Assembly: GCA_032871835.1 (NCBI GenBank)
Contig: CM065297.1
Location: 25,925,598-25,989,597 of the forward strand
Direction of reading: 5' to 3'
Origin: Dipteronia dyeriana
Taxonomy: Eukaryota; Streptophyta; Magnoliopsida; Sapindales; Sapindaceae
Length of the DNA stretch: 64,000 nucleotides
The notes under the pieces were generated by a model. It saw nothing but the letters and a program-made list of their open reading frames with translations. It made no database searches and was not told the origin of the DNA. Positions 55,076 through 64,000 of the stretch are shown here, piece by piece. The first letter of the stretch is position 1. The number at the start of each line of letters is the position of its first letter. The position numbers and the translations under genes were made by a program.

Positions 55076-55612
55076 TGTTGACAGTGATTTTTGAAAAGTC
55101 AACCGGTCAACGATCCTAATTGGTCAAACCTGTAAAAACAATATGATAATAGCAAATGAAATAATAAAACTAGATTTTACGTGGTAAAACTCTGATGAAG
55201 GAGAAACATCCACGGGTTGCCACTAGACGACGAGAAAGAATTCACTATGAAATAGTTTAGATTACACACTCCGATCTCCCTCCTCTCCAGCGTAATTTTT
55301 GTTATAGTCCATTACAATGAATATACGGTTGTATTTATATGGTTTAGTCTAAAGCTGCCTCAATCCTTGTCATCCAAGTAGTGGACTCATTAATTAGAGT
55401 CTTATTGAGATTATGGTAGAATTGACCGGTTAGGCTTGTTATGGAAAATTTGCTATTCAGACCGAGTGGATTTGGCGAGCAGAATCCTCCTTTGTCGAGG
55501 GCCTATTAGTCTTTACTCGGCTCTTTTTACGACGTGTTCCTGGACGGTTCCCATTCCATTGACTAGTTGACTTTTGCTGACGTGGCAAAAACTCTTATAT
55601 GCCTTTTCAACA
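55076..55612. repeat. Solo-LTR-like relative of the Tat LTR (537 bp)
   Basis: It runs from TGTTGACAGTG to TTTTCAACA and shares the GTGGTAAAACTCTGATGA...GAGAAACRTCCACGGG block and overall layout with the LTR at 24748-25491, in the same plus-strand orientation. No internal element sequence adjoins it. The 5-bp flanks (ATTGT and CGATT) do not match, so it may be a truncated or rearranged copy. Confidence 0.7.
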
Positions 55613-55670
55613 CGATTCAGTTGACATGTTGCATGAGCGAATTTTACATACAATAATTTTTATTATTATT

Positions 55671-55840
55671 TGAGTAATACTACTTTGTCCAAAATTGATG
55701 TTCAAATTTGGTGTCCAAATGATGTGGTAACAATCTAATCCACACATTTACTCTTGCAAATCTAATCCAAATTAAATGAATGGACTAGAGTGTTACCATA
55801 TCATTTGAGCACCAAATTTTGACAAAATTAGCATTACTCT
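55671..55840. mobile_element. MITE of about 170 bp
   Basis: The two halves are inverted copies: GAGTAATACTA...CCAAATGATGTGGTAACA on the left matches the reverse complement of TGTTACCATATCATTTG...TAGCATTACTC on the right over about 60 bp. There is no coding sequence. The flanking duplication is not clear (possibly TTA or TA). Confidence 0.75.
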
Positions 55841-55957
55841 TATTAGAGAAATGTTGATTCCTAATTTATGTGTGGGATCCATATAATATTAATTCTTAAA
55901 TAATTTTAGTAAATTAAGTTCTCGTTAGCTGATTAGTAAACATACCATTTAAAAGAA

Positions 55958-57394
55958 GGGCTCAAAAAATAAATAGCACTTTTTGGAGGTGACGTTTCAA
56001 CACTATCACTGCTTTTATGACTTATGTTTAAAAGACATCTATTATGGTGAACGGACAAAAATACCCCCAATAGTTGTTTCATCAGAATATTTGATTCATT
56101 TTTTTACAGTGAGAGTTGTGAAATAGAGAGAGAAAGTTTCATTGAAACTCAGACGCTACTTGATTCGAGCTTTTTTATCAAGTGCCCGAGCTTTTTTGCC
56201 AAGTGTCCGAGTTTTTTTTTTACTTGAAGACTTCTTGTCAAGTTAAAAAAAAGTTCGGGCACTTGGCAAAAAGTCTAGAATCAAGTGCAAAAAAGCTCGG
56301 GCACTTGGTAAAAAAGCTCGAATCGAGCTTTTTTACCAAGTGCCCGAGCTTTTTTGCAATTGATTCGAGACTTTTTGCCAAATTAAAAAAAAGATCGGGC
56401 ACTTGGCAAAAAGTCTCGAATCTAGCTTTTTTGCCAAGTGCCCGAACTTTTTTTTATTTGATTCGAGACTTTTTGCAAAGTTAAAATAAAGCTCGGGCAA
56501 TTGGCAAAAAGTCTCGAATCGAGCTTTTTTGCCAAGTGCCCGAGCTTTTTTACACTTGATTCGAGACTTTTTACCAAGTTAAAAAAAAGCTCGGGCACTT
56601 GGCAAGAAGTCTCGAATCAAGTGTAAAAAAGCTCGATTCGAGCTTTTTTACCAAGTGCCCAAGTTTTTTTGCACTTGATTCGAGACATTTTGCCAAGTTA
56701 AAAAAAAGCTCGGGCACTTGGTAAAAAGTCTCGAATCGAGCTTTTTTACTAAGTGCCCGAGCTTTTTTGCACTTGATTCGAGACTTTTGCCAAGTTAAAA
56801 AAAAGCTCGGGCACTTGGCAAAAAGTCTCGAATCAAGCTTTTTTGCCAAGTGCCCGAGCTTTTGTTTACTTGATTCGAGCTTTTCTGACAAAAAAACTTG
56901 AAGACAAATCAAAAAAACTTGGAAGAGTATAAAAAAACTCAGAATCATATCAAAATAGCTCGGACACTAATAAAAAAGGCTCGAAGTATTTTAAAAAAGT
57001 CTCAAACAGAATCTGGAGAATAAATGTTCATACATGTTCATACAAAGATTGGGACAACAAATTATAACGAATAGATACATTGTTAAACCACACAGAAATA
57101 TATGATAATGTATAAAAGAAGATCACAAACTTATGTTATTTTTTTTAACAGAATCTGGAGAGAGACAAGTTTTTTGGAGAGAGATGAGTTGTAGATCGAT
57201 TTTCAGACAACTATTTTGGAGAGATAGTAGTTATCGTTTTCAAAGTGTAGATAGAAGCACAACGAGAATAAAAATAAATTATTTAAGGGTAATTTGGGTA
57301 GTTCACCATAGTAGGTGCCTTTTAAACTTAAGTTATTAAAACGGTGACATCGTTACAACACACATAAAAATGTGACATATCTCACCATTTCCAT
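55958..57394. mobile_element. Non-autonomous MULE, 1.4 kb
   Basis: Flanked by a perfect 10-bp duplication TTTAAAAGAA (55948-55957 and 57395-57404). The right end, read in reverse, closely matches the left end of the MULE at 42535 (GTGAGATATGTCAC, TTTTAATAACTTAAG, TTTAAAAGGCACCTACTATGG). The left end (AAATAAATAGCAC) matches the right end of that MULE. It has no transposase; the interior is mainly a palindromic array. A leader-like segment at 57120-57170 also resembles 42690-42755. Confidence 0.88.
56160..56880. repeat. Palindromic tandem array inside the small MULE
   Basis: Alternating modules GCCAAGTGCCCGAGCTTTTTT and its complement are joined by TCTCGAATCGAGC or CTTGATTCGAGAC links. Most of the 700 bp can therefore fold into a series of hairpins of about 40-50 bp per arm. 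Open frames on both strands (56182-56484, 56571-56948) only read the repeat. Confidence 0.9.
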
Positions 57395-57404
57395 TTTAAA
57401 AGAA

Positions 57405-58380
57405 ATTGTCAATTACTATCCAAACCGATTAACCGAGCATAAAAATAATAATAGGAAATAAAACACTATCCAAACCGATGAGATAAGAGAGTTGTTGACA
57501 AGAATAATGCTTCCCTGTATCCTTGTAGTAAATTGAGAGCAAATTACTCCCATTTCTCTATTGTTAATTGAGAGATTTTGTCTCTAACAAATTATAGTAA
57601 ACTGTGGGACTCCCCTGATTATAAAACGATTTCTGGTAGCTCGTGTGCCACTTTATTCGTCCGATCTTGGAACAAAAGCAAGTTAGCAACTGCATGTGGA
57701 AAACAGTAGAGCTGAAAAATCGCGCAAAAATGAAGCCAATTAATCTCACAACTAGGAGATCAATCATAATCGATGAGTTTCACTACATTAGCGGCATCGG
57801 AAATTCTAAGCACAAGGAGAGTGATCAGACCAGCTTCAAGTCTAGCAGAGCTGACCGGATAGCATCACCAGATCTGTGGTCAAAATTCCTACTTGAAATT
57901 CTATTATTCTTTTCCAAGACAGTGAAATGTTGTGGATATTTTCTAATTTCCAGTTTTAGTACGTAAATATAGACAATAACAAGCAACTGCTGGTCAAACC
58001 TAATTAAGCTTGAATATTTCACATATAGCAAAAAGCAAGAATTTATATGCAGGTAGCCGGGAACTAATCACCACTCAATGTGGCTCAATGGTAATTGAGC
58101 TCATCGAGCATTCGAGCCTAGCAATATTCCATGATCGACTCAGCTCCACTGCATTTGGTATATAAGAAAAAAAAATTGCTGGAACTAGACCACTGAAAGA
58201 CTGAAAGGCAAACCAGCTCCAGTTTCCTAATATTTTATGGTGTTTTTGTGGCAATATATGCTCAGCTATGATTGCCCAAATATTTTCTCTTGATTTTTCT
58301 TAGATTTTTAACGAAACCCAAATATTTTTTCATGATTTTGTATTTATAAAAAAAAAAGCAGTTGGTACGGATAAGAATAA
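57405..58380. other. Spacer upstream of the P450 gene
   Basis: No supported gene. The open frame at 57643-57966 on the plus strand (107 codons, beginning MCHFIRPILEQKQVSN) has host-like base composition but matches no family I know. The stretch just upstream of the P450 (58150-58380) is AT-rich. Confidence 0.4.
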
Positions 58381-58383
58381 AAG

Positions 58384-58389
58384 CACGTG
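58384..58389 (+). promoter_or_regulatory. G-box (CACGTG) upstream of the CYP94C gene
   Basis: A perfect CACGTG in the context AAGCACGTGAG, 409 bp before the ATG. It is the binding core for MYC2-type bHLH factors that drive jasmonate responses, which would suit a jasmonate-induced CYP94 gene. A single hexamer is weak evidence alone. Confidence 0.45.
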
Positions 58390-58641
58390 AGAGAACAGAT
58401 CAGATGCCTCTCTAGGTTGTGTATACAGTAGACTTCTAGTCGTAGCTCACTTTGTTCTATTGCACACGGGGTTTTTATGTCCACATTTAATAATACTTTT
58501 CAATATTTTATAATTTATTTGCATTAAGTGCATACACAGAATAGCACTAAGCACAGTAAAAACTAAGACTAATGAGTAAACAGTAAATAATATAAATTAA
58601 TTAATTAATCAATTAAACAACTAATTAACTGTGCGTGACAA

Positions 58642-58648
58642 TATAAAA
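58642..58648 (+). promoter_or_regulatory. Likely TATA box of the CYP94C gene
   Basis: TATAAAA lies about 150 bp before the ATG. It is followed by a pyrimidine-rich leader with CTCTCTCTC runs (58695-58735) typical of plant 5' UTRs, predicting a start near 58672. Confidence 0.6.
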
Positions 58649-58797
58649 TTGGAGGATCCAATACACACAAACACAAAAACCCTTCGATTACGCTCTAGTC
58701 TCTCTCTCAATTTCTCATTGGGTCTCTTTCTCAATATTCAAATTTAATTTCTCATCAACATATCATCTATTATCTTTATTTATCCATCACACCATTA

Positions 58798-60378
58798 ATG
58801 GAGTTAATTGGATCAGAAGAAGTCTCATCATCGTGGTGGTTTTTGCATACTCAGCTCTATGCCTCGTTTTTGTTTCTTATCTCCATCATGATCGTCATGG
58901 TCTCTCTTTTTTTCTCTCTTTTGCTCTATTACTTACTCAAGCAAAAGCTCTGGTGCAACTGTGAGATTTGCGACGCTTATCTCACGTTGAGTTGGTCAAA
59001 ACAATTTGACAATCTTTGTGATTGGTTCACTCATCTTCTAAAGAAATCTCCAACCAACACAATCCATATTCATGTCCTCGGCAACACAATCACAGCTAAT
59101 CCAGACAACGTTGAATACATGCTCAAAACAAGATTCGATAATTTCCCAAAAGGGAAACCTTTCTCTGCGATCCTCGGTGACTTGCTCGGTCGTGGAATAT
59201 TCAACGTCGACGGTGAGCCGTGGAGGTTTCAGAAGAAAATGGCCAGTCTTGAGCTTGATAGGTCATCAATCCGATCTTACGCGTTAGAAATCATCAATCA
59301 AGTGATCGAACATCGACTAGTCCCGCTATTATCATCCGTCGCAGCAACCAAAGATCAAAACGTCGTCGTTTTGGATTTACAAGACGTTTTTCGAAGGTTT
59401 TCATTCGATAGTATGTGCAGATTCTCTTTTGGTCTAGACCCCAGATGCTTGGAGCTGTCTCTTCCGTTGTCTGAATTCGCTGTAGCGTTTGACCTAGCAT
59501 CGAAATTATCAGCCGAGAGAGCCATGACAGTATCACCGTTGATTTGGAAGATCAAACGGTGGTTGAATTTGGGAAGTGAGAGGAAACTAAAAAAAGCTAT
59601 AAAGATTATAGATATTTTAGCCCTAGAGGTTATAAAGCAAAGGCGTAAAATGGGTTTTTTAACCCATAAAGATCTTTTGTCTCGTTTCATGATAACTGTG
59701 AATGATGATACATATTTGAGAGACATTGTTATAAGTTTCTTATTAGCTGGCCGAGACACGGTTGCATCTGCTTTAACAAGCTTTGTTTGGTTATTAGCAA
59801 AGCATCCACATGTTGTCTCAGCTGTTAGGATTGAAGCAGACACAATTATTGGTCCAAACCAAAATCTCAAAAGCTTTGAACAACTCCGACAACTTCACTA
59901 TTTACAAGCAGCTGTTTATGAGAGTATGAGACTCTATCCTCCGATTCAATTCGACTCCAAATTCTGTGAAGAAGACGATGTGTTACCGGACGGGACTTTC
60001 GTGAAGAGTGGAACTAGGGTTACGTATCACCCTTACGCAATGGGTCGGATCAACGAAATCTGGGGTCCGGATTGCTTAGAGTTCAAGCCAGAGAGGTGGT
60101 TGAGAGATGGTGTTTTCTACCCGGAAAACCCTTTTAAGTACCCGGTTTTTCAAGCTGGACTTAGGGTGTGTGTGGGCAAAGAAATGGCTTTGGTGGAGCT
60201 CAAAAGCGTTGCTCTTTCACTTGTTAGACGTTTTGAAATCGAATTGGTGGCGGTGACACCACATCGCCATGTCCCGCGATTCTCTCCTGGTCTCACCGCC
60301 ACTTTCAGTGGTGGCCTTCCGGTTCTGGTACGAGAAAGAGTACTATCGTCATCTTTACATGATAATTTCAATACTTAA
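58798..60378 (+). CDS. CYP94C1: Cytochrome P450, CYP94C type (jasmonoyl-isoleucine omega-oxidation)
   Basis: An intact 526-codon frame without introns, as usual for CYP94 genes. In the family, CYP94C1 carboxylates 12-hydroxy-JA-Ile at the ER, lowering the jasmonate signal. Residues 20-47 form a single hydrophobic anchor (LYASFLFLISIMIVMVSL onward). The N-terminal NCEICDAYLTLSW, HVLGNTITANPDNVEYML and GDLLGRGIFNVDGEPWRFQK stretches are of the CYP94C kind. The I-helix is AGRDT (317-321), the K-helix ExxR is ESMR (375-378), PERW is at 431-434, and the haem loop FQAGLRVCVG (451-460) carries ligand Cys458. The ATG at 58798 follows a TATA box and CT-rich leader and is the first in frame near them. 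All catalytic motifs are present and base composition is richer in GC than the neighbouring transposons, so it is probably functional. Closest alternatives are CYP94B or CYP94D fatty-acid hydroxylases. Confidence 0.95.
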   Translation: MELIGSEEVSSSWWFLHTQLYASFLFLISIMIVMVSLFFSLLLYYLLKQKLWCNCEICDAYLTLSWSKQFDNLCDWFTHLLKKSPTNTIHIHVLGNTITANPDNVEYMLKTRFDNFPKGKPFSAILGDLLGRGIFNVDGEPWRFQKKMASLELDRSSIRSYALEIINQVIEHRLVPLLSSVAATKDQNVVVLDLQDVFRRFSFDSMCRFSFGLDPRCLELSLPLSEFAVAFDLASKLSAERAMTVSPLIWKIKRWLNLGSERKLKKAIKIIDILALEVIKQRRKMGFLTHKDLLSRFMITVNDDTYLRDIVISFLLAGRDTVASALTSFVWLLAKHPHVVSAVRIEADTIIGPNQNLKSFEQLRQLHYLQAAVYESMRLYPPIQFDSKFCEEDDVLPDGTFVKSGTRVTYHPYAMGRINEIWGPDCLEFKPERWLRDGVFYPENPFKYPVFQAGLRVCVGKEMALVELKSVALSLVRRFEIELVAVTPHRHVPRFSPGLTATFSGGLPVLVRERVLSSSLHDNFNT

Positions 60379-60871
60379 TCATATATTTCATCTTAGAGGG
60401 CGTGTAATTAAGCTTTTTTAATCTTTAGTTGCGCGATCGAGTGTAAATCATTTATATAAATTAGTATAATCTAGCTAGCCACCGATGCAGCAGCGGGGTG
60501 CCCGTGCCAATCGAAATGCAGAGGCATGAATCATATGCGACAAAGATATGTGGATTAATGGCTAAGATGATCTTAAACACCAAATATATGCAGAATTCAT
60601 GATTGGTGTCGGTAGCATATATTTAGCCAGGCTACTTGTGCAAAATGATTGGTAGCTGCTGTTTCTTTATCGGTGTTGCTGTTACATTGAGATATTTGTT
60701 GGTTAAATTCTTTTTTCCTGTAATTGTAAATCACTTCAATGCGCACCAAACATGAGTCTTTTCTTATTCTTTTTTTCATATTTATTTGTTTCCTTTTTTT
60801 TATTAAAAAAAATATTACAATAATTTGGTATACGGGAAGGGGATAGTCTCAGACCTACAAACTTATGGTAT
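60379..60871. other. 3' flank of the CYP94C gene
   Basis: It contains the presumed 3' UTR. No perfect AATAAA is seen close to the stop. The stretch 60480-60600 is less AT-rich. No second gene is recognised. Confidence 0.45.
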
Positions 60872-61227
60872 CACTACAAAATAAAAGTGATCTATGGTGT
60901 CACATTTTTTTTGTGACAAATTTGAAATGTATCATATTTTGTGATAAAGTTTATTATTTATCATTATGTTTTGTTTAGCTGACACTTTTAAGAAATAATT
61001 ATCATAATAGTTTAAAAACTTATTAATTTGTGACAAATAATATAATTAGTCACAAAACTACCTTATAAAAAAATTATTTTATAAATAATTAGGTTTTTAA
61101 AAGGTATCGGAATCAATAAATTGGGTTTTATTTGGAAAAAATGCTATAATCGTAGTGTGATTTTTATTTTCCTTATTCTATATTCACATGTCTCTTGGTT
61201 CTCCCTTCTCACTACCATATCTAGATT

Positions 61228-61444
61228 TTCTCTTTTCTATAAACACGCTTTTTATGTTTGAAACTATGATTCATGTGTAGTTGTTACTAAGATTTTAGAA
61301 AAAATTATGTCTTTATAGAAAAATGTAAGCTTCGCTTGATTTATTTTTTTTGGTATGGTTTGTTTTCTTTTACTTGCTTTTCAGAGTCGGAATTTCAAAT
61401 TCGAGTTTCATATGATAAAATTTTCTTTGAATGTTATGCAAAAT

Positions 61445-61475
<31 letters not shown>

Positions 61476-61714
61476 TTAGGATGTTTCTTAATTTTTTTTT
61501 CTCTTTAATTTCTCTTTTCTTTAAAAACAGTTTTTAGGTTTGAAACTGTATTTCATCTTTAAAAGTCACCAAGACCGTAAAGAAAATTTTACCTTGATAG
61601 AAAAGGTAAGCTTCTCTTGATTTAATTTATTTTAGAGTTTGTTTTCTTGTATTTGTTTTGCAGGGTCAGAATCTCAAATTTGAGTTTCATATATTGAACG
61701 TTTCTTTAAACAAG
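61228..61714. repeat. Two-copy direct repeat (about 205 bp units) inside the CACTA-like element
   Basis: Units at about 61228-61440 and 61510-61714 share TTCTCTTTTCT, TTTGAAACT, GAAAA.GTAAGCTTC.CTTGATTTA and TTTCAGAGTC/TTGCAGGGTC...AATTTGAGTTTCATAT. Each copy carries GTAAGC and a T-rich CAG, so each looks like an exon-intron-exon unit. Confidence 0.75.
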
Positions 61715-62280
61715 GTATGTTATATATAGAGTTTTATATTTATGTTTAGGAATGATTCTTAATGTTAATTTGTTTATATTTTTTTTTCAGGAACCAATAA
61801 TTATTATTTCATGATTTATAGTTGTTTGTTCTTAGATTTTCACAGTATATATCAATATCAGCTTAAATGCATACTAACTATTTGATTATATGATTATTGT
61901 GGAACCATTAACTATTTGATTGAGGTGTTAATAATATTCTTTTATCTATTACAGGATTGTATCTAGGTAAAAAGTTTAATCGGATCTTTTCATTGACGAA
62001 AGTGTTCTAGTGTTGAGGCTTGAAGAATCTTCATCATGTTTAATAGGATATAATTGTTGTAATGCATTTATCTCGAAATATGTAGCAAATTGGTATATGT
62101 ACATTAATAATTTTATAATATATAATTTTTTCACTTTATTTTTTCTTTTTCTTTTGTTTCTTGTGTCCTGATTATCTATCCTTATTGTACTTTTTGTATT
62201 TAAGTTTTTTTATAGTTAATAATAGCTGAATGAACCATTGTATTAATTGTGATTGAATTTGTAACATGTTATCTTCTCGT

Positions 62281-62580
62281 TAATTGTCACTAAATTTGTA
62301 TAAAACAAACATAATTTTCATATGGTTAACTAGCACTAGGTTTTTGTATAGTGACATTTTTTAAATAATTAATTGTCAATAAGTTTATGTCTAGTGATAC
62401 AATTTTAACATCGTTAATTGTCACTAAATTTATGAATAATGATATAATTTTAAAATAATAAATTGTCACTAAGAAGATGTGTAGTAACAAAATCTTTAAA
62501 TAGTTAATTATCACTATATATATATTGATAAAATCTTCAAACAATTAATTGTCACTATTTATAAATTTAGTGACACGATT
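62281..62580. repeat. Subterminal tandem repeats of the CACTA-like element
   Basis: Five to six imperfect units of about 55-60 bp, each built as TTAATTGTCACTAAATTTATG...TAGTGATAAAATTTTAAA. GTCACTA and TAGTGAC words face each other within a unit and can form small hairpins. These would be the transposase-binding region in CACTA elements. Confidence 0.75.
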
Positions 62581-62756
62581 TTTATTTTGTCACTAATTAT
62601 GGTCAAGTTATAATATATCACTAAAAGTTATGATTCGTGACAAGTATCAACAAACTGTCACAAATATTTTTAGTTATAGTGTAAAAGTGATCAATTTTTA
62701 GTGACATTTTTTTTTGTCACAATATTGAAATTGTGACAATTTCTTTACTTGTAGTG

Positions 62757-63371
62757 ACAAATAATTTTTATCACCAAATGTCACTTTTTTTGTATTGTAT
62801 AAACCGCGTGACCAACCTCATCCTGTGGTAGACATTATAGTTCTTCTTGTGTTTGAATTGATGAATTCATAATTTCATTACAATGAGCTTCTTATATTCG
62901 TTTGTCTTATATCTTGGGTTATATATAGCACATTTATATTATTTAAATTTGAATTCTCTAAACCATCCAATGCCTCTAGCAGTTGATTAAGATTTAGCAT
63001 AAGAATTGGGAGAAAATTAAAAAGTATATGAGCCTAGGTAAGTTTGCAGTAGAGAATATAATTACACATATAAATCGAATATCATTGCTTATATATATAC
63101 TATTTATTTATTTATTTTTTCCAATGTGGACTCATAAACACTTCAATTTTTTTTTAAAACGAAACACTTCAATCACTGCCATAAAAAATCTTGAGGAGGC
63201 ATTTGATTTCTGATTTATTATCTAAATACAATTATTTAATCTTTTTAAAGCATTTACACAATAGTTTGAAATGCGAAATTGTTTTGTTAAGTTGTATTAT
63301 TTTTTTAAATATAATCTCAATAGTTGAGTTTAAAAACTAAAAATAACGAAATGCTTATTTTATAGATATGT

Positions 63372-63404
<33 letters not shown>

Positions 63405-63417
63405 CTGAAAATTTCAA
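62757..63417. other. AT-rich spacer with CA/TA microsatellite
   Basis: No gene is recognised. (CA)n(TA)n lies at 63371-63404. The open frame at 63028-63213 has no family resemblance. Confidence 0.45.
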
Positions 63418-63562
63418 GTCAGTGCGCACTTATATAAATTCGTCAGTGCGTTGGATGTAAACCACTAGATTTACATATTTTGACTTAAAGTGTATGCACT
63501 TGTCAAAATTTTTCCATAATAACTGTCCACATACAATGCAAGTTATATTAGTATGCACTGAT
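63418..63562. mobile_element. Possible small MITE
   Basis: AGTCAGTGCGCACTTATATAA at the left matches, with several changes, the reverse complement of the right end (AATCAGTGCATACTAATATAA). No clear target duplication. It could be chance in AT-rich DNA. Confidence 0.35.
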
Positions 63563-63600
63563 TGGAAAACACTAATATATATATATATATATATAATAGT

Positions 63601-64000
63601 CAGTGGCACAAAGGGCAGGGCACCAAGGGTGCCCATACTGGGCCCATCATTTTTGGGGTCCCCAGATACATGATTTCTGCTGGTTTAATTGTGAAATAAA
63701 AGCCCAATAAATAGTAAGGGTCAAAGTATTTATTTTTTCCTAGACACCCAGATACACAACTTCAGTTGATTTAATTGTGAAATAAAAAAACACAATAAAT
63801 AGTAAGAGCCCAAGTATTTGTTTTTCAAAATAACCCAAACTTTACCAAAAATAAATTAACACATGCCCCTATTTGATGCCCCAATCATTTTATTCATATC
63901 ATCAGTAGGGTTTCATACTTTCAATCATCTTCTTCTAATCTTCTCCACGGCTCCACCCACCATTCCACAAAACAAAAAAAATGCTCAAAAAATAAAGCAC
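63601..64000 (+). mobile_element. Start of a hAT-like element, runs off the window
   Basis: CAGTGGCACAAAGGGC followed by a run of GGGCAC/GGTGCCC/GGGCCC words is a plant hAT terminus. Behind it an imperfect ~83 bp unit (CCCAGATACA...GTTTAATTGTGAAATAAAA...AATAAATAGTAAG) occurs twice, at 63654 and 63737. From 63840 on, the text resembles a 5' leader. No coding exon is reached. Confidence 0.6.

Larger units (their letters stand above)
60872..62756. mobile_element. CACTA-like (EnSpm) non-autonomous element
   Basis: The left end is CACTACAAAATAAAAGTGAT. At the right, the minus strand reads CACTACAAGTAAAG from 62756, and a second candidate end, CACTATAACTAAAAA, is read from 62681. CACTA starts and subterminal GTGAC/GTCAC repeats are the marks of this superfamily. 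The interior has no transposase frame. The 3-bp flanks do not match (TAT left, ACA or TAA right), so the exact right end is open. Confidence 0.7.

Noticed and set aside
56182..56948. Open frames with repeated CPSFF/SLESS words on both strands
   Set aside because: They are produced by the palindromic array; no start, no domain.
57643..57966. 107-codon open frame upstream of the P450
   Set aside because: No recognisable family, no convincing promoter or splice context; kept only as a remark in the spacer.
58081..58119. tRNA-like box A (TGGCTCAATGGT) and box B-like (CATTCGAGCCT) words
   Set aside because: The boxes are about 16 bases apart, too close for a tRNA or tRNA-derived SINE promoter, and no cloverleaf or tail is visible.

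Overview
This is eukaryotic nuclear DNA from a flowering plant, most likely a eudicot. It is AT-rich and has spliced genes, TATA boxes and long tracts of plant transposable elements. The only intact host gene I can support is an intronless cytochrome P450 of the CYP94C type at 58798-60378 (jasmonoyl-isoleucine catabolism). Almost everything else is nested, decayed transposons.

Layout. 1-1003: 3' end of a plant LINE. 1121-7000: a second LINE-type poly(A) end, two hAT-like MITEs (one full of degenerate ACCGAA repeats) and AT-rich spacer with microsatellites. 7027-14880: a decayed Ty1/copia element on the minus strand with a 2.2 kb LTR, abutting a truncated LTR relative. 14890-25491: a Ty3/gypsy element of the Tat type on the minus strand, with dual RNase H, 3' tandem repeats and a spliced antisense gene; its 3' LTR is missing. 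25690-33947: an Athila-like gypsy element on the plus strand that carries an intronless LOG (cytokinin-activating phosphoribohydrolase) copy between integrase and 3' LTR. 33951-34617: a long-TIR MITE. 35456-42000: a nearly full-length degenerate LINE with a hAT fragment in it. 42535-48237: a Mutator-like element with a 10-bp target duplication, a spliced MULE transposase gene, an opposite-strand Ulp1-like protease remnant, and two tandem arrays that appear to lie in the first introns of its two genes. 48390-54233: a copia-type element with a perfect 5-bp target duplication. 55076-55612: a solo-LTR-like relative of the Tat LTR. 55671-55840: a MITE. 55958-57394: a non-autonomous relative of the MULE filled with a palindromic array. 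58798-60378: the P450. 60872-62756: a CACTA-like non-autonomous element. 63601-64000: start of a hAT element that runs off the window.

How the parts relate. The two MULE-type insertions share terminal sequences, so the small one could have been mobilised by the large one's family. The LTR at 55076 is a relative of the Tat LTR at 24748. Pieces of one copia LTR type occur three times (7027, 8470, 25689). Across unrelated elements the inactivating changes are often G:C to A:T, repeatedly turning a catalytic Asp into Asn and Gln/Arg/Trp codons into stops. That pattern is expected for long-methylated, silenced DNA.

The most unusual content is the LOG gene carried by the Athila-like element and the symmetrical intron-array architecture of the MULE. 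All calls come from reading the sequence and remembered family features; no database search was possible.
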